NCBI GenBank assembly: GCA_017518975.1
Contig: JAFWTH010000073.1
Span: 1-41,162, forward strand
Direction of reading: 5' to 3'
Length of the DNA: 41,162 bases
DNA from: Clostridia bacterium
Lineage (GTDB): Bacteria; Bacillota; Clostridia; Oscillospirales; CAG-272
In this document: in pieces, positions 16,858 to 26,067 of the stretch
Layout: each line of letters starts with the position of its first letter
Numbering within the stretch: position 1 is the stretch's first letter
Made by a program: the position numbers and the translations under genes
Notes under the pieces: model-generated
Told to the model about the DNA's origin: nothing
Database searches by the model: none
The model's input: the letters and a program-made list of their open reading frames with translations, nothing else

Positions 16858-18428
16858 TCCGCATCGCCTCCTTCCCCGCCGTGCTGACGTTTGGCGCCCG
16901 CCATATACAGACCGAGTTCCTGGACGGTCGTCTTCTTCGGGTCGAACTCGCCGACGATCTCTCCCTCGTACATAACGAGGATACGGTCGGAGAGATTCAT
17001 TACTTCTTCAAGTTCAAGCGAGACCAGAAGAACCGCTCTTCCGGCGTCGCGCGACGCGACGATCTGTTCGTGAATAAACTCGATCGCTCCGACGTCGAGC
17101 CCGCGCGTAGGCTGAACGGCGATCAGAAGATCGTGGTCGCGGTCGAGCTCACGGGCGATGATCGCCTTCTGCTGGTTGCCGCCCGACATTCCGCGTGCCG
17201 GGGTCAGCGGTCCCTGACCGGATCTGACGTCGTACTTGTCGATCAACCCCTCGGCGTATTTTCTAACCTCGTCGAATTTTATGAATCCGCCGTGCTGGAA
17301 CCGCGGCTCAAAGTAGCGCTGGAGGACCATGTTCTGCTCGAGCGTGTAGTCGAGGATCAGTCCGTGTTTATGTCTGTCCTCGGGAATGTGAGAGACGCCG
17401 TGAGTGTTTTTGTATCTTATGTTCTTTTTCGTCACGTCCTCGCCGTTGAGGACGATGCGCGACCCGGACTCGCACTTCTCAAGGCCGGAGAGCGCTCCGA
17501 CGAACTCGCTCTGTCCGTTGCCGTCGATACCGGCGATACAGACGATCTCTCCGGAGCGTACCGTCAGGGAAACGTCTTTGACGGCGAGCTTTTTGTGGAT
17601 CCTGCTCTTCACCGAGAGATGCTCGATCGACAGGACCGTTTCTCCCGGTTTCGCATCGTCTTTGTCGACCTCGAACTTAACTCCCCTTCCGACCATCATC
17701 GAGGAAAGCTCCTCTTTCGAAGTCTCCGCAATATTGACGGTGCCTACGTACTTGCCTTTGCGAAGGACCGTGCATCGGTCGGCGATCTCCATTATTTCGT
17801 TGAGTTTATGGGAAATAAAGAGGATCGATTTACCCTCTGCCGCAAGTCCGCGGATAATGCCCATGAGTTCGGTGATCTCCTGCGGGGTGAGCACGGCGGT
17901 CGGCTCGTCGAAAATGAGGATCTCGTTGTCGCGATAGAGCATTTTGAGTATCTCGGTACGCTGCTGCATACCGACGGTGATGTCCTCGACGAGGGCGTCC
18001 GGGTCCACGTTCAGCCCGTACTCTTTCGAAAGGCGCATCACCTTTTTTCTCGCCTCCTTCTTGCGAAGGAATCCGAGAGTGCTCGGCTCCGTGCCGAGGA
18101 TGATATTGTCAAGAACGGTGAAGACGTCGACGAGTTTGAAGTGCTGATGGACCATGCCGATCCCGAGCGCGTTCGCGTCGTTCGGGTCGTTGATGGTGAC
18201 CTTCTCGCCGTTCTTGTAGATCTCGCCGCCCTCCGGCTGATAAAGACCGAAGAGCACCGACATAAGAGTTGATTTTCCCGCGCCGTTCTCGCCGAGAAGC
18301 GCGTGGATCTCGCCCCGTCTCAACTGAAGCGTTATATCGTCGTTGGCGACGATGCCCGGGAACACCTTGGTGATGTGACGCATCTCCACGGCGTAGGGCG
18401 CGCTCTCGTTTATTCTGCCTTTATCCAT
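16854..18428 (-). CDS. nupO: Nucleoside ABC transporter ATP-binding protein (NupO type)
   Basis: A 524-residue tandem ATPase, the usual form in sugar/nucleoside importers. The first nucleotide domain has Walker A GENGAGKSTL and Walker B ILIFDEPTAVLTP. The second has the degenerate loop GIDGNGQSEF, a clear signature LSGGNQQK and the Q-loop partner TRGLDVGAIE. One canonical and one degenerate site is normal here. It powers uptake by the adjacent permeases. The start ATG 18428 lies 46 bases after the hairpin that follows bmpA, so expression depends on read-through of that hairpin or an unseen promoter. Confidence 0.93.
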   Translation of the reverse strand: MDKGRINESAPYAVEMRHITKVFPGIVANDDITLQLRRGEIHALLGENGAGKSTLMSVLFGLYQPEGGEIYKNGEKVTINDPNDANALGIGMVHQHFKLVDVFTVLDNIILGTEPSTLGFLRKKEARKKVMRLSKEYGLNVDPDALVEDITVGMQQRTEILKMLYRDNEILIFDEPTAVLTPQEITELMGIIRGLAAEGKSILFISHKLNEIMEIADRCTVLRKGKYVGTVNIAETSKEELSSMMVGRGVKFEVDKDDAKPGETVLSIEHLSVKSRIHKKLAVKDVSLTVRSGEIVCIAGIDGNGQSEFVGALSGLEKCESGSRIVLNGEDVTKKNIRYKNTHGVSHIPEDRHKHGLILDYTLEQNMVLQRYFEPRFQHGGFIKFDEVRKYAEGLIDKYDVRSGQGPLTPARGMSGGNQQKAIIARELDRDHDLLIAVQPTRGLDVGAIEFIHEQIVASRDAGRAVLLVSLELEEVMNLSDRILVMYEGEIVGEFDPKKTTVQELGLYMAGAKRQHGGEGGDAE

Positions 18429-18473
18429 ATTTCTACTCTTTTCTTCCTTTTTTTAAAAGAGAATCTAAAAGAA

Positions 18474-18506
18474 AGGGCTGCTGCAATATGTTTCTGCAGC
18501 AGCCCT
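18474..18506 (-). terminator. Intercistronic terminator between bmpA and nupO
   Basis: AGGGCTGCTGCA (18474-18485) pairs perfectly with TGCAGCAGCCCT (18495-18506). On the minus strand TTTCTTTTAG follows the hairpin. Partial termination here would give more binding protein than membrane complex, the common arrangement for ABC importers. Confidence 0.8.
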
Positions 18507-18518
18507 CCGAATGCGAAA

Positions 18519-19586
18519 TTATTTCTCTACGGTGACGGTCACGTGCTCAAAGCCCGCGGTGACGTCTTCGGGAACTTCAGCGACGGGAACGATATCCCCG
18601 GATTTGATCTTTCCGAGGAGTTCTTCGTACTGGTCAACAGTGAAGTTCTTGAGTCTCCAGGTCTCGGTGGGAAGACCGGTGGAGTCTTCAGCCGCGCCGA
18701 GGTTCTGAGCGGTATCCTTGAGTTCGGCGTCCCACTTGCCGTCGTAGAACTGGCCGAGGACCTTCTGAACGGAGGCGGAAAGACCTTTGACGGCGGAGGT
18801 GATGACCTTTTCGGACTCGCCGGACTGGTCAACGTCGACGCCGATGATCTTCGCGTTCTCATACTCGCTTGCAGCGGAAAGAACGGAGGAGAACATCGAG
18901 CCGCCGCAGGAGAACACGACCTCGGTCCCGTCGGCATACCAGCCGGCGATCTGGGTCTGAAGCTCGGTGGAGGCGGAGAAGGTCTCGCCGTACTTGAAGC
19001 TGTATCTCATTTCGACTTCGACGCCTTTTTCGGCGGCTGCCGCGTCAGCGCCCTGGATGAAGCCGTAGCCGAAACGGTTGACCGCGGGGTTCGCACCGCC
19101 GCCGCCGCCCGTGAAGCCGAGCTTCGTGTAGCCTTCCATAACGGCAGCATAGCCGGCGAGATAGCCGGATTCCTGCTCTTTGTAAACGATAGCGGTCACG
19201 TTGTCAAGTCCGAGCGCCCAGCCGTCAACGAATACGAACTTAACGTCCGGATTGTCTTTCGCAACGGTCTTCATGGCGGTCTCCTGGAGGAAGCCCGGAG
19301 CGACGATGATCTTCGCGCCGTTGGTGATCGCCTGCTTCATAGCGGCGATACGGTCGTTGTCGGTAGCTTCGCTTCCGTTAGCGGGCTGATAGTACTTGTA
19401 GGTCTTATTGTTGGCTTTAGCATAGCCCTCAACGCCTTCCCAGGTACCCTGGTTGAAGCCCTTGTCCATTAGCTGTCCGACGTCGGTCACGAGTGCGATC
19501 TCGTAACTGTTTGAGCAGGACGCGAAAATCGCGGTAAGTCCCGCTACCATGAGAATTGCAAGGATAATTCCGATAATGCGTTTCAT
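18519..19586 (-). CDS. bmpA: BmpA-family nucleoside-binding lipoprotein
   Basis: The substrate-binding subunit of the importer, tethered outside the membrane. The 355-residue product has a signal peptide and lipobox IFASC, so the mature protein starts with lipidated cysteine. The mature part starts YEIALVTDVGQLMDKGFNQG, followed by VFVDGWALG, GYLAGYAAV and FSCGG, all typical of the PnrA/BmpA (Bmp) family that binds purine or pyrimidine nucleosides. An earlier in-frame ATG at 19658 is rejected: it lies in the -35 box of the promoter, whereas ATG 19586 has GAAGGAG at proper spacing. It is followed by an attenuating hairpin and the rest of the transporter. Confidence 0.94.
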   Translation of the reverse strand: MKRIIGIILAILMVAGLTAIFASCSNSYEIALVTDVGQLMDKGFNQGTWEGVEGYAKANNKTYKYYQPANGSEATDNDRIAAMKQAITNGAKIIVAPGFLQETAMKTVAKDNPDVKFVFVDGWALGLDNVTAIVYKEQESGYLAGYAAVMEGYTKLGFTGGGGGANPAVNRFGYGFIQGADAAAAEKGVEVEMRYSFKYGETFSASTELQTQIAGWYADGTEVVFSCGGSMFSSVLSAASEYENAKIIGVDVDQSGESEKVITSAVKGLSASVQKVLGQFYDGKWDAELKDTAQNLGAAEDSTGLPTETWRLKNFTVDQYEELLGKIKSGDIVPVAEVPEDVTAGFEHVTVTVEK

Positions 19587-19629
19587 AGTTTTCTCCTTCA
19601 TATTTTTTTGCCACTTCGGTGACAGGATA

Positions 19630-19658
19630 ATTATAACATATGTGAGAAAAAATAGCAA
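19630..19658 (-). promoter_or_regulatory. Promoter for bmpA and the transporter operon
   Basis: On the minus strand, -35 TTGCTA (19658-19653), a 17-base spacer and a perfect -10 TATAAT (19635-19630), 44 bases before the start codon. It allows the transporter genes to be expressed apart from the salvage genes upstream. Confidence 0.7.
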
Positions 19659-19713
19659 GAAAAAGATACAAATAGTTGAAAATGCATAATAATACCGCGC
19701 CGCAGATTTTTAT

Positions 19714-21297
19714 TCACTTCATAAAGTCCGAAGTAAATGAATCCGGAAGCAGCTCAGAGAACGTGGTACGCTCGAATTCTTCGTCGTTCTTCATTATAAG
19801 AACGGGCATTCCGGGAGCGCAGAATTCCGAGAGCGCCTGACGGCAGACACCGCACGGCGGAAAACCGGCGTCGGCACGTTCGCCCTTTCCCGAGCAGACG
19901 GCGAGCATCGTGAATTCGCGCTCTCCGTCGCTGACCGCTTTGAACAGAGCCGTTCTTTCGGCGCAGTTCGTCGGAGTAAACGCGGCGTTCTCGATATTGC
20001 ATCCGGAATAAATCTTCCCGGAGGGAGTCAGAAGCGCCGCTCCGACGGAGAATCCCGAATACGGAACGTAAGCTCTGCGCCTTCCCTCAAGGGCGGCGCG
20101 GCATAACGCAAGTTCCGTCTCCGTCGGGCGAAGAACCGTTTTCAGAAAACTGCGTCCCGCGCCGCGGTAAGAGATCCCGAGCGCCTCCGCCGCAGTCGCG
20201 GCGATATCGCAGAATCCCGCCCGGGTCCCGAGATTCACCGGTTTTATGCTTTTGCCGAATATTATCAGAGGAACATACTCTCTGGTGTGGTCGGTGTGCT
20301 CGTCGCCCGGGTCGCACCCGTGGTCTGCGGTGATGAAGAGGATATCGTCATCCCTCATTCTTGCAGTGAATTCAGGAAGAAATTCATCGAACGCGGCAAA
20401 CGCGCGGGCGTATCCGTCGACGTCCTGACGGTGACCGTAGAGCATATCGAAATCGACGAGGTTGACGAAGCAGAGACCGTCGAAGTCGCGGTCCGCGATC
20501 TCAAGGGCTTTTTCCATCCCCTCCGCGTTTCCGTGTGTGAAGTTCGATTCGGTGACTCCCCGCCCGGCGAAGATATCGTAGATCTTGCCGACGGAGATCA
20601 CGTCGCGTCCCTCCGCCATAAGAGCGTCGAGCAGCGTCTCTTCCGGCGGCTCAAGGGAGAAATCGTGACGGTTCGTCGTGCGTGTGAAGTTTCCGGGTTC
20701 TCCGACGAACGGACGCGCTATTACCCTTCCGACCGCGTGACGCCCCGTCAGTATCCCGCGCGCGATACGGCAGTATTCGTACAGTTTTTCCGGCGGCACG
20801 AGTTCCTCGTGCGCCGCGATCTGAAAGACGCTGTCCGCGGAGGTGTAGACGATAAGCGCCCCGGTCCTCAGGTGTTCCTCTCCGTAATCTCTTATTACGT
20901 CCGTACCTGAGTACGGACGATTGCAAAGTACCTCCCTGCCCGTTTTTCTTCTGAACTCTTCGATCACCTCGTCCGGGAATCCGTGAGGATACGTCGGAAG
21001 CGGAGACGGGCTGACGACTCCCGCGATCTCCCAGTGACCGATCGTCGTATCCTTGCCCGCCGACCGCTCCGCGAGACGGCAGACCGCCGCCTGCGGGGGG
21101 GCGGCTGCGGGCAGATAATCGACTCCGTCGATATTACCCATCCCCATCTTTTTCATCGAATGGAAACTGAATTCGGGCGACGAAGAAATACGCCGCAGGG
21201 TGTTGCAGTCCCCGTCGCCGAAAAGAGGCGCGTCCGGCATTCTGCCCGCTCCGAGCGAGTCGAGGACGATGATAAATACTCTTCTTTTCATATTCAT
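19714..21297 (-). CDS. deoB-cdd: Phosphopentomutase-cytidine deaminase fusion (DeoB-Cdd)
   Basis: One continuous 527-codon frame encodes two salvage enzymes. Residues 1 to about 393 are a complete phosphopentomutase of the alkaline phosphatase superfamily: DSLGAG, KDTTIGHWE (nucleophile threonine), DFDMLYGHRQDVDGY, TADHGCDP and DHTREYVP supply the metal ligands. Residues about 397-527 are a complete cytidine deaminase: YVPYSGFSVGAAL, NCAERTALF with C445 and catalytic E447, and PCGVCRQ with C482 and C485 as zinc ligands. Both are normally separate proteins. DeoB interconverts (deoxy)ribose 1- and 5-phosphate; Cdd converts (deoxy)cytidine to (deoxy)uridine. ATG 21297 overlaps the deoD stop as ATGA; ATG 21291 is the alternative. 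No linker of note joins the parts. Confidence 0.92.
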   Translation of the reverse strand: MNMKRRVFIIVLDSLGAGRMPDAPLFGDGDCNTLRRISSSPEFSFHSMKKMGMGNIDGVDYLPAAAPPQAAVCRLAERSAGKDTTIGHWEIAGVVSPSPLPTYPHGFPDEVIEEFRRKTGREVLCNRPYSGTDVIRDYGEEHLRTGALIVYTSADSVFQIAAHEELVPPEKLYEYCRIARGILTGRHAVGRVIARPFVGEPGNFTRTTNRHDFSLEPPEETLLDALMAEGRDVISVGKIYDIFAGRGVTESNFTHGNAEGMEKALEIADRDFDGLCFVNLVDFDMLYGHRQDVDGYARAFAAFDEFLPEFTARMRDDDILFITADHGCDPGDEHTDHTREYVPLIIFGKSIKPVNLGTRAGFCDIAATAAEALGISYRGAGRSFLKTVLRPTETELALCRAALEGRRRAYVPYSGFSVGAALLTPSGKIYSGCNIENAAFTPTNCAERTALFKAVSDGEREFTMLAVCSGKGERADAGFPPCGVCRQALSEFCAPGMPVLIMKNDEEFERTTFSELLPDSFTSDFMK

Positions 21298-22037
21298 TCA
21301 GCCATTCTGACAGCGGTGCGGAGAGCGAGCTCCATCATCTCGGTGAAGGAGTTCTGCCTTTCGTCCGCCGTCGTCGCCTCTCCCGTGACGAGATGGTCGG
21401 ATATCGTACATACAGCGAGCGCGCGTTTCCCGCACCTCGCAGCGTTGAGGTAAAGAGCCGCCGCTTCCATCTCGACGGCCATAACGCCCATTTTGCCCCA
21501 GACGTTCGCGGAGGACTCCTCTTCTCTCAGCCCGTACGTGTCGCTGTAAAAAGTGTCCGAGGACAGGATGTTTCCAACGTGGTACCTGACGCCCATATCC
21601 TCCGCCTCTCCGACGCACGCGCGTAGAAGATCGAACGAGCAGATCGCCGAGAACGTTCCGGGAAGACGGAACTGCGACGCGAAATTCGAATTCGTCGACG
21701 CGCCCATTCCCATGACGACGTCGCGGACGCGGATCGCCTTGTTCATCGCCCCCGCCGATCCGACTCTTATGATATTGTCGACGCCAAAGAAATTGAACAG
21801 TTCATAGGAATAAATGCCTATCGAAGGCATACCCATCCCGGAAGCCATAACGGACACGGGGACGCCGCGGTACGTTCCGGTGTAACCCTGCACTCCGCGT
21901 ACGTTGTTGACGAGTTTCGGATCATCGAGAAAGTTTTCGGCTATGAATTTCGATCTCAGCGGATCGCCAGGCATGAGTACCGTTTTGGCGAAATCCTCCG
22001 GAGTTGCTTTTATGTGGGGGGTCGGATAGTCAGCCAC
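21294..22037 (-). CDS. deoD: Purine nucleoside phosphorylase DeoD
   Basis: Splits purine (deoxy)nucleosides with phosphate into base and (deoxy)ribose 1-phosphate, passing the sugar to DeoB. The 247-residue hexameric-type enzyme shows PTPHIKATPEDFAKTVLMPG, GDPLRSKFIAE, VRGVQGYTGTYRG, ASGMGMPSIGIYSYEL and VEMEAAALY, with ISDHLVTGE near the end, all in family order. The start is GTG at 22037, supported by AGGAGG 8 bases upstream. It lies 16 bases after deoC and overlaps deoB-cdd by 4 bases. Confidence 0.95.
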   Translation of the reverse strand: MADYPTPHIKATPEDFAKTVLMPGDPLRSKFIAENFLDDPKLVNNVRGVQGYTGTYRGVPVSVMASGMGMPSIGIYSYELFNFFGVDNIIRVGSAGAMNKAIRVRDVVMGMGASTNSNFASQFRLPGTFSAICSFDLLRACVGEAEDMGVRYHVGNILSSDTFYSDTYGLREEESSANVWGKMGVMAVEMEAAALYLNAARCGKRALAVCTISDHLVTGEATTADERQNSFTEMMELALRTAVRMAE

Positions 22038-22053
22038 AGTCTTATCCTCCTTT

Positions 22054-22716
22054 TCAGTCCTTCTGTTCCCGTGCTTTGACGATCTTCACGATCCTGCTCG
22101 TACCGAGACGGGACGCGCCGAGCTTAATGAACTCCTCGGCGTCCTCTATCGAGGAGATACCGCCCGCCGCCTTGACTTTTTTGAACGGCGACGTGCACAT
22201 ACGCATGTATTTCACGTCCTCGAACGTGGCGCCTCCGGTCGAGAATCCGGTCGACGTCTTGATGTAGTCCGCATTTGAATCGGAGACGACGCAGCACATC
22301 CTGAGTTTTTCGTCCTCGTTCAGAAGGCACGTCTCGATAATGACTTTAAGAAGCTTGCCTTGACACGCCTCCTTGACAGCGTCGATCTCGTCGTGGATCG
22401 CGTTGTACTTTCCTTCCCTGACCCAGCCGAGATTGACGACCATATCGATCTCGTCCGCGCCGTTCTTAACGGCGTCCTCGGTCTCGAAGACCTTAACCGC
22501 GGTGGTGGAATACCCGTTCGGGAACCCGATCACGGTGCAGATCGGAAGCTGCTCTCCGACGTATTCCTTCGCCTGTTTGACAAAACTCGGCGGAATACAT
22601 ACGGACGCGGTGCCGTATTTTATTCCGTCGTCGCAGACCTCCTTGATCTGCTCCCACGTCGCCGTCTGCGAAAGGAGCGTGTGATCGCACATCGAAAGGA
22701 TCTCTTTTACGTCCAT
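22054..22716 (-). CDS. deoC: Deoxyribose-phosphate aldolase DeoC
   Basis: Cleaves 2-deoxyribose 5-phosphate into glyceraldehyde 3-phosphate and acetaldehyde, the exit from the pathway. The 220-residue TIM-barrel protein has [15 protein letters not shown] at its start, [26 protein letters not shown], the Schiff-base lysine K153 in DYIKTSTGF, and the second lysine in [12 protein letters not shown] 22722 is a possible start but lies too close to AGGAGG; ATG 22716 has 9-base spacing and is chosen. It sits 13 bases after tdk. Confidence 0.96.
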   Translation of the reverse strand: MDVKEILSMCDHTLLSQTATWEQIKEVCDDGIKYGTASVCIPPSFVKQAKEYVGEQLPICTVIGFPNGYSTTAVKVFETEDAVKNGADEIDMVVNLGWVREGKYNAIHDEIDAVKEACQGKLLKVIIETCLLNEDEKLRMCCVVSDSNADYIKTSTGFSTGGATFEDVKYMRMCTSPFKKVKAAGGISSIEDAEEFIKLGASRLGTSRIVKIVKAREQKD

Positions 22717-22729
22717 AACCAACGTCCTC

Positions 22730-23353
22730 CTATTTTATAATCCCGAGCTTGTCGTCGATCAGAGCCCGGTAACATTTGTAGCACATACCCTCGTAGCGGT
22801 CGTTGCCTCCGAGAACGACCTGGTCGCCCTCCGTGACGATCTGTCCGTCGTCGTCGAACCGCGCGTTCACCGTCGCCTTCCTGCCGCAGCGGCAGATCGA
22901 TTTGATCTCGGTAATACTGTCGGCGATCTCAAAAAGCCGCATACTTCCCGGGAAAAGTTTCGTCTGAAAATCGGCTCGCAGACCGAAGCACAGAGACGGA
23001 ACGTCGTGTTTGTCCGCGAGATCCTTGAGCTGGTTCACCTGCGCCGCGGTAAGGAACTGGCACTCGTCGCACACGATGACGTCCGAATATTTCCTCGTCT
23101 TGGATCGCGCGAGATATTCACGGTAGAGATCGACCTCCGGTCCCACCGCCTCCGCCTCGGCGTAAAGGCCGATACGCGAACGGACGACCGTCCTGATCTT
23201 TCCGTCCGGGCCCACCGTGTCGTCTCGCGTATCCGTCTTCGGTTTGATGAGCCAGACCGTCTGGTTTTTCTCCTCGTAGTTGAATTTGGTCATAAGCGCC
23301 TGAGCCGTTTTTGAGGAACCCATCGCGCCGAATTTGAAGTACAGCTTCGCCAT
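22730..23353 (-). CDS. tdk: Thymidine kinase (type II)
   Basis: Phosphorylates thymidine (and deoxyuridine) to the monophosphate. The 207-residue product has the P-loop GAMGSSKTA (residues 9-17), the catalytic acid in DECQFL, the lasso-region residues near KATVNARFD, and a structural zinc site from CRCG plus CYKC. ATG 23353 is chosen over 23410 because GGAGG precedes it at good spacing and 23410 falls in the promoter. It is the first gene of the salvage run, so thymidine rescue and deoxynucleoside breakdown share a transcript. Confidence 0.95.
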   Translation of the reverse strand: MAKLYFKFGAMGSSKTAQALMTKFNYEEKNQTVWLIKPKTDTRDDTVGPDGKIRTVVRSRIGLYAEAEAVGPEVDLYREYLARSKTRKYSDVIVCDECQFLTAAQVNQLKDLADKHDVPSLCFGLRADFQTKLFPGSMRLFEIADSITEIKSICRCGRKATVNARFDDDGQIVTEGDQVVLGGNDRYEGMCYKCYRALIDDKLGIIK

Positions 23354-23381
23354 ATCCGCCTCCGAAATCGTTGTCGGTATT

Positions 23382-23410
23382 ATTTTACAATAAAGGACAT
23401 TAAGATTCAA
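23382..23410 (-). promoter_or_regulatory. Promoter for the tdk-deoC-deoD-deoB-cdd operon
   Basis: On the minus strand, -35 TTGAAT (23410-23405), a 17-base spacer and -10 TAAAAT (23387-23382), about 30 bases before the tdk start codon. No clear operator palindrome was seen. Confidence 0.55.
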
Positions 23411-23436
23411 GGGGGAAAGACCGAAAGAGCGCGAAA

Positions 23437-23462
23437 GATCCCCGCGGCGAAGCGCGGGGATC
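23437..23462 (-). terminator. Terminator hairpin after the first SLH-phosphoesterase gene
   Basis: GATCCCCGCG and CGCGGGGATC form a perfect 10-bp stem with a 6-base loop, just past the stop at 23468. The tail is only moderately T-rich (TTTCGCGCTCTTTC), so termination may be partial and could leak into tdk. Confidence 0.6.
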
Positions 23463-23467
23463 CGTAT

Positions 23468-26038
23468 TTATTGAAGGACAAAACGGTGGCGGACAGTCGC
23501 GTGAGAATCGGACCCGATCTCAATGACCGTCCCTCCGCTGAGATTCGGGTTCCAGCTGAAGCCCGAACCGGTCTTCAGCGCGAAAACGAAGCGTACTCCG
23601 CGGTATCCGATCGAGAAATCGTTCTCGTGGTTGTGACCGCAAATGAGAGTTTTCGTATTTCCCTTTTCAAGGACGAGGTCGAAGAATCCGTTGTCGTGCG
23701 GATTCGAAGAGATCCCCGCGAAGTTGACGCCGAAAGAGTCCTCGTAGCCCTCGTTCCAGACTCCGGTCTGCATTCCGTCACGCGGATCGACGGAAAGAGG
23801 ATCGATCCCCTCTTTGAAAGCGGCGTCAAACGCCTCTCTGTACGTATAGCACGGGATATGGCAGAAGAAAGTCGATTCCTTCACTCCCATAGCTTTCAGT
23901 TCGTCGCAGGCGCGTGCGTACCAGCCGAGCTGTTTGTCCGTGAGACATCCGTATTCGGAGTACTCGCGGCCGTTCTCGTCGATGAAATAGAATTTACCGT
24001 GCGTATCCATCATTATCAGCGCGTGGAGCGGAATGCCGTTTTCCCTTATAACGATAAGATAGTTGCCGCATCCGAGTTCCCTGTCGCCGCGGGAAAAGAT
24101 CGAATTCTTGCCCGATTCCATATATTCGGCGACCATATCGATATAAGCGTCGAGATCCTGATGGTCATGGTTACCCATAACGGGTGCCCACGGAACGCCC
24201 GTGGAGTCGAGTACCTCGACCAGATGTGAAAGCGCGCCGTACATCCCGCCCATGGCGAGATCTCCGGTCACTGTTATCAGATCGGGCTTTTCCGTTTCGA
24301 CGAGTTCATTCACGATCTTTGCAAGCAGCTCGGCTTTGGGACCGTCGCAGTCGTCGTTATTGAGCTGCGGATCGGTGAGGTTCAGGACTTTAAAATCGCG
24401 GCCCGGGTCTTTGTCAACGTAAAAGATGGGCATATCGTACTCGCGAACGAACGAGCCCTTTACGAATTCCACGTTATCAAACGTGACGTATTCGGCTTTT
24501 GATGAAATATCCCTGTCGGACGGGACGATATTGTAATCTCCCGACTGATCGTATACGTAGAGAATCCCTTTTTCGGCGTCCGCCCAGAACTCGCCCTTTA
24601 CGTCAAGCTCTTCGGAGGTGTTCATAAGAATGACGCTGATATCCGTGCGGATCATCCACTCCGGAGGATCGTCGGACGCGCCGGTGATCTGATAAAAACC
24701 TCCAGCCCACTGATACGATCCGATCTCAGTCGGGTCGGCGACGGTGACCTTTGCGGTCTCAGCGTCGAAAGAGCCGACGGTAACGCACTGGAAGATCGAC
24801 TCGAAAGCCAGGTTGCCGTATAATTTGACGCCCTCGGTCGTTCTGAGTTTCCCGATCCTGCGGGCAAGGGCCGTATTGGTTATTTTCAGTTCGGTGCTTC
24901 CCGTTACGTCGGCAGATTTATCGAAGAAAGCGTCCCCGCCGTTCGGAAATCGGTTCGGATAACGTGAAACGTCAAGTTTTCCGTCCCGTCCGTAGACCGA
25001 GTAATCACCGATATCCGCCCCGTAAGGAAGAAGGCCCGAAACGTCGGCTTTTTTGATCTTGTCGGCGACGTTCGTACGGAACAGGACCTTTTCGTCCTCG
25101 GAAAGCGGGACGAAATCAGATTCCGAAACGGAAAAGCCATCCGTAATGACGACCGGTCCGTCGCCGTATGCGAAGAACGAAACGGGGCAGTCCGGGGTCC
25201 CCGAATCCGCGGGAGTGAGATCGAAGTCGAACAGACCGTAACTTCCGTGTCTTATTGCGACGGTGATCATGTCTTTCCCGGTTTTGTCGGTCTCGCGGAC
25301 CGCGAGCGCCGCGCGCGATACGGTACGGAACGGATGAGCGAACGAACCGTCGTTCGAGTCGTCGCCTTTTTCACTCACGTAAAAGTCAGCGTCGACGTCC
25401 GGTTTGCCCTCGCGCTCCGCGAAAGCGTCGAAACGCTCTATCACGGCCGCGAACTGTTCTCTCGTCGCGTTACCGCCGGGAGCCAGCCGCCCTCCGTCGG
25501 TGCCCTTCACGAGTTCCCGGGAAACCGCCCACTTCATCGCGTCCGACGCCCATGCGCTGACTTTCCGGAAATCGGTGAAGGAAGACAGATCGGCGGATGA
25601 GTCGGTCGGGAGTCCGAGCGCGGCCGCAAAACGGTAAAGCATCGCGGCAAGCTGTTCGCGAGTGATGAGCCCTCCGGGCGCGAACGTCTTTTCGGTCATC
25701 CCGTTGACGACCCCGTTCTCCTTCGCCCATGCTACGGCGTCAGAATACCACGAGCCGTCCGGCACGTCGGAAAACCCGCTCGGAGCCGTCGGGGCCGGGG
25801 ATCCCTGTCTGCGCCACAGAACGGTCGCGACCATGGAGCGGGTGAGCGATCCCGCGGGATCGAAACGGCCTCCGCCGACTCCGTTCATATAATTGTTGTC
25901 GAGCGCATATTTGACAGATGCATAACTCCACCTGTCCGGAGCGACGTCGACCGGATCCGCCTCCGCGGAAAACGCAGGTATGGCGCATGCCGAGACGATC
26001 ATAATCAGGGCTATGAAAAAAGATAAAAGTTTCTTCAT
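23468..26038 (-). CDS. SLH-anchored metallophosphoesterase, copy 1
   Basis: An 856-residue exported protein. Signal peptide MKKLLSFFIALIMIVSA runs to a cleavage site near FSA-EA. Three SLH domains (about residues 30-205) carry NNYMNGVGGGRFDPAGSLTR. Residues about 218-560 start with DADFYVSEKGDDSNDGSF, the opening of a DUF1565/right-handed beta-helix type region. A calcineurin-like phosphoesterase follows: LTDPQ, TGDLA, GNHDH (622-626), CHIPCYTY and GHNHEND (801-807). The binuclear metal site looks intact, with Gln instead of His in the first motif. ATG 26071 overlaps the upstream remnant (ATGA), but 26038 gives a standard signal peptide; AGGAG is 14 bases from it, rather far. A close paralogue lies at 31616. 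Substrate unknown; it acts outside the cell. Confidence 0.85.
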   Translation of the reverse strand: MKKLLSFFIALIMIVSACAIPAFSAEADPVDVAPDRWSYASVKYALDNNYMNGVGGGRFDPAGSLTRSMVATVLWRRQGSPAPTAPSGFSDVPDGSWYSDAVAWAKENGVVNGMTEKTFAPGGLITREQLAAMLYRFAAALGLPTDSSADLSSFTDFRKVSAWASDAMKWAVSRELVKGTDGGRLAPGGNATREQFAAVIERFDAFAEREGKPDVDADFYVSEKGDDSNDGSFAHPFRTVSRAALAVRETDKTGKDMITVAIRHGSYGLFDFDLTPADSGTPDCPVSFFAYGDGPVVITDGFSVSESDFVPLSEDEKVLFRTNVADKIKKADVSGLLPYGADIGDYSVYGRDGKLDVSRYPNRFPNGGDAFFDKSADVTGSTELKITNTALARRIGKLRTTEGVKLYGNLAFESIFQCVTVGSFDAETAKVTVADPTEIGSYQWAGGFYQITGASDDPPEWMIRTDISVILMNTSEELDVKGEFWADAEKGILYVYDQSGDYNIVPSDRDISSKAEYVTFDNVEFVKGSFVREYDMPIFYVDKDPGRDFKVLNLTDPQLNNDDCDGPKAELLAKIVNELVETEKPDLITVTGDLAMGGMYGALSHLVEVLDSTGVPWAPVMGNHDHQDLDAYIDMVAEYMESGKNSIFSRGDRELGCGNYLIVIRENGIPLHALIMMDTHGKFYFIDENGREYSEYGCLTDKQLGWYARACDELKAMGVKESTFFCHIPCYTYREAFDAAFKEGIDPLSVDPRDGMQTGVWNEGYEDSFGVNFAGISSNPHDNGFFDLVLEKGNTKTLICGHNHENDFSIGYRGVRFVFALKTGSGFSWNPNLSGGTVIEIGSDSHATVRHRFVLQ

Positions 26039-26067
26039 TATTGTGTCACACACTCCTTTTTTTATGT

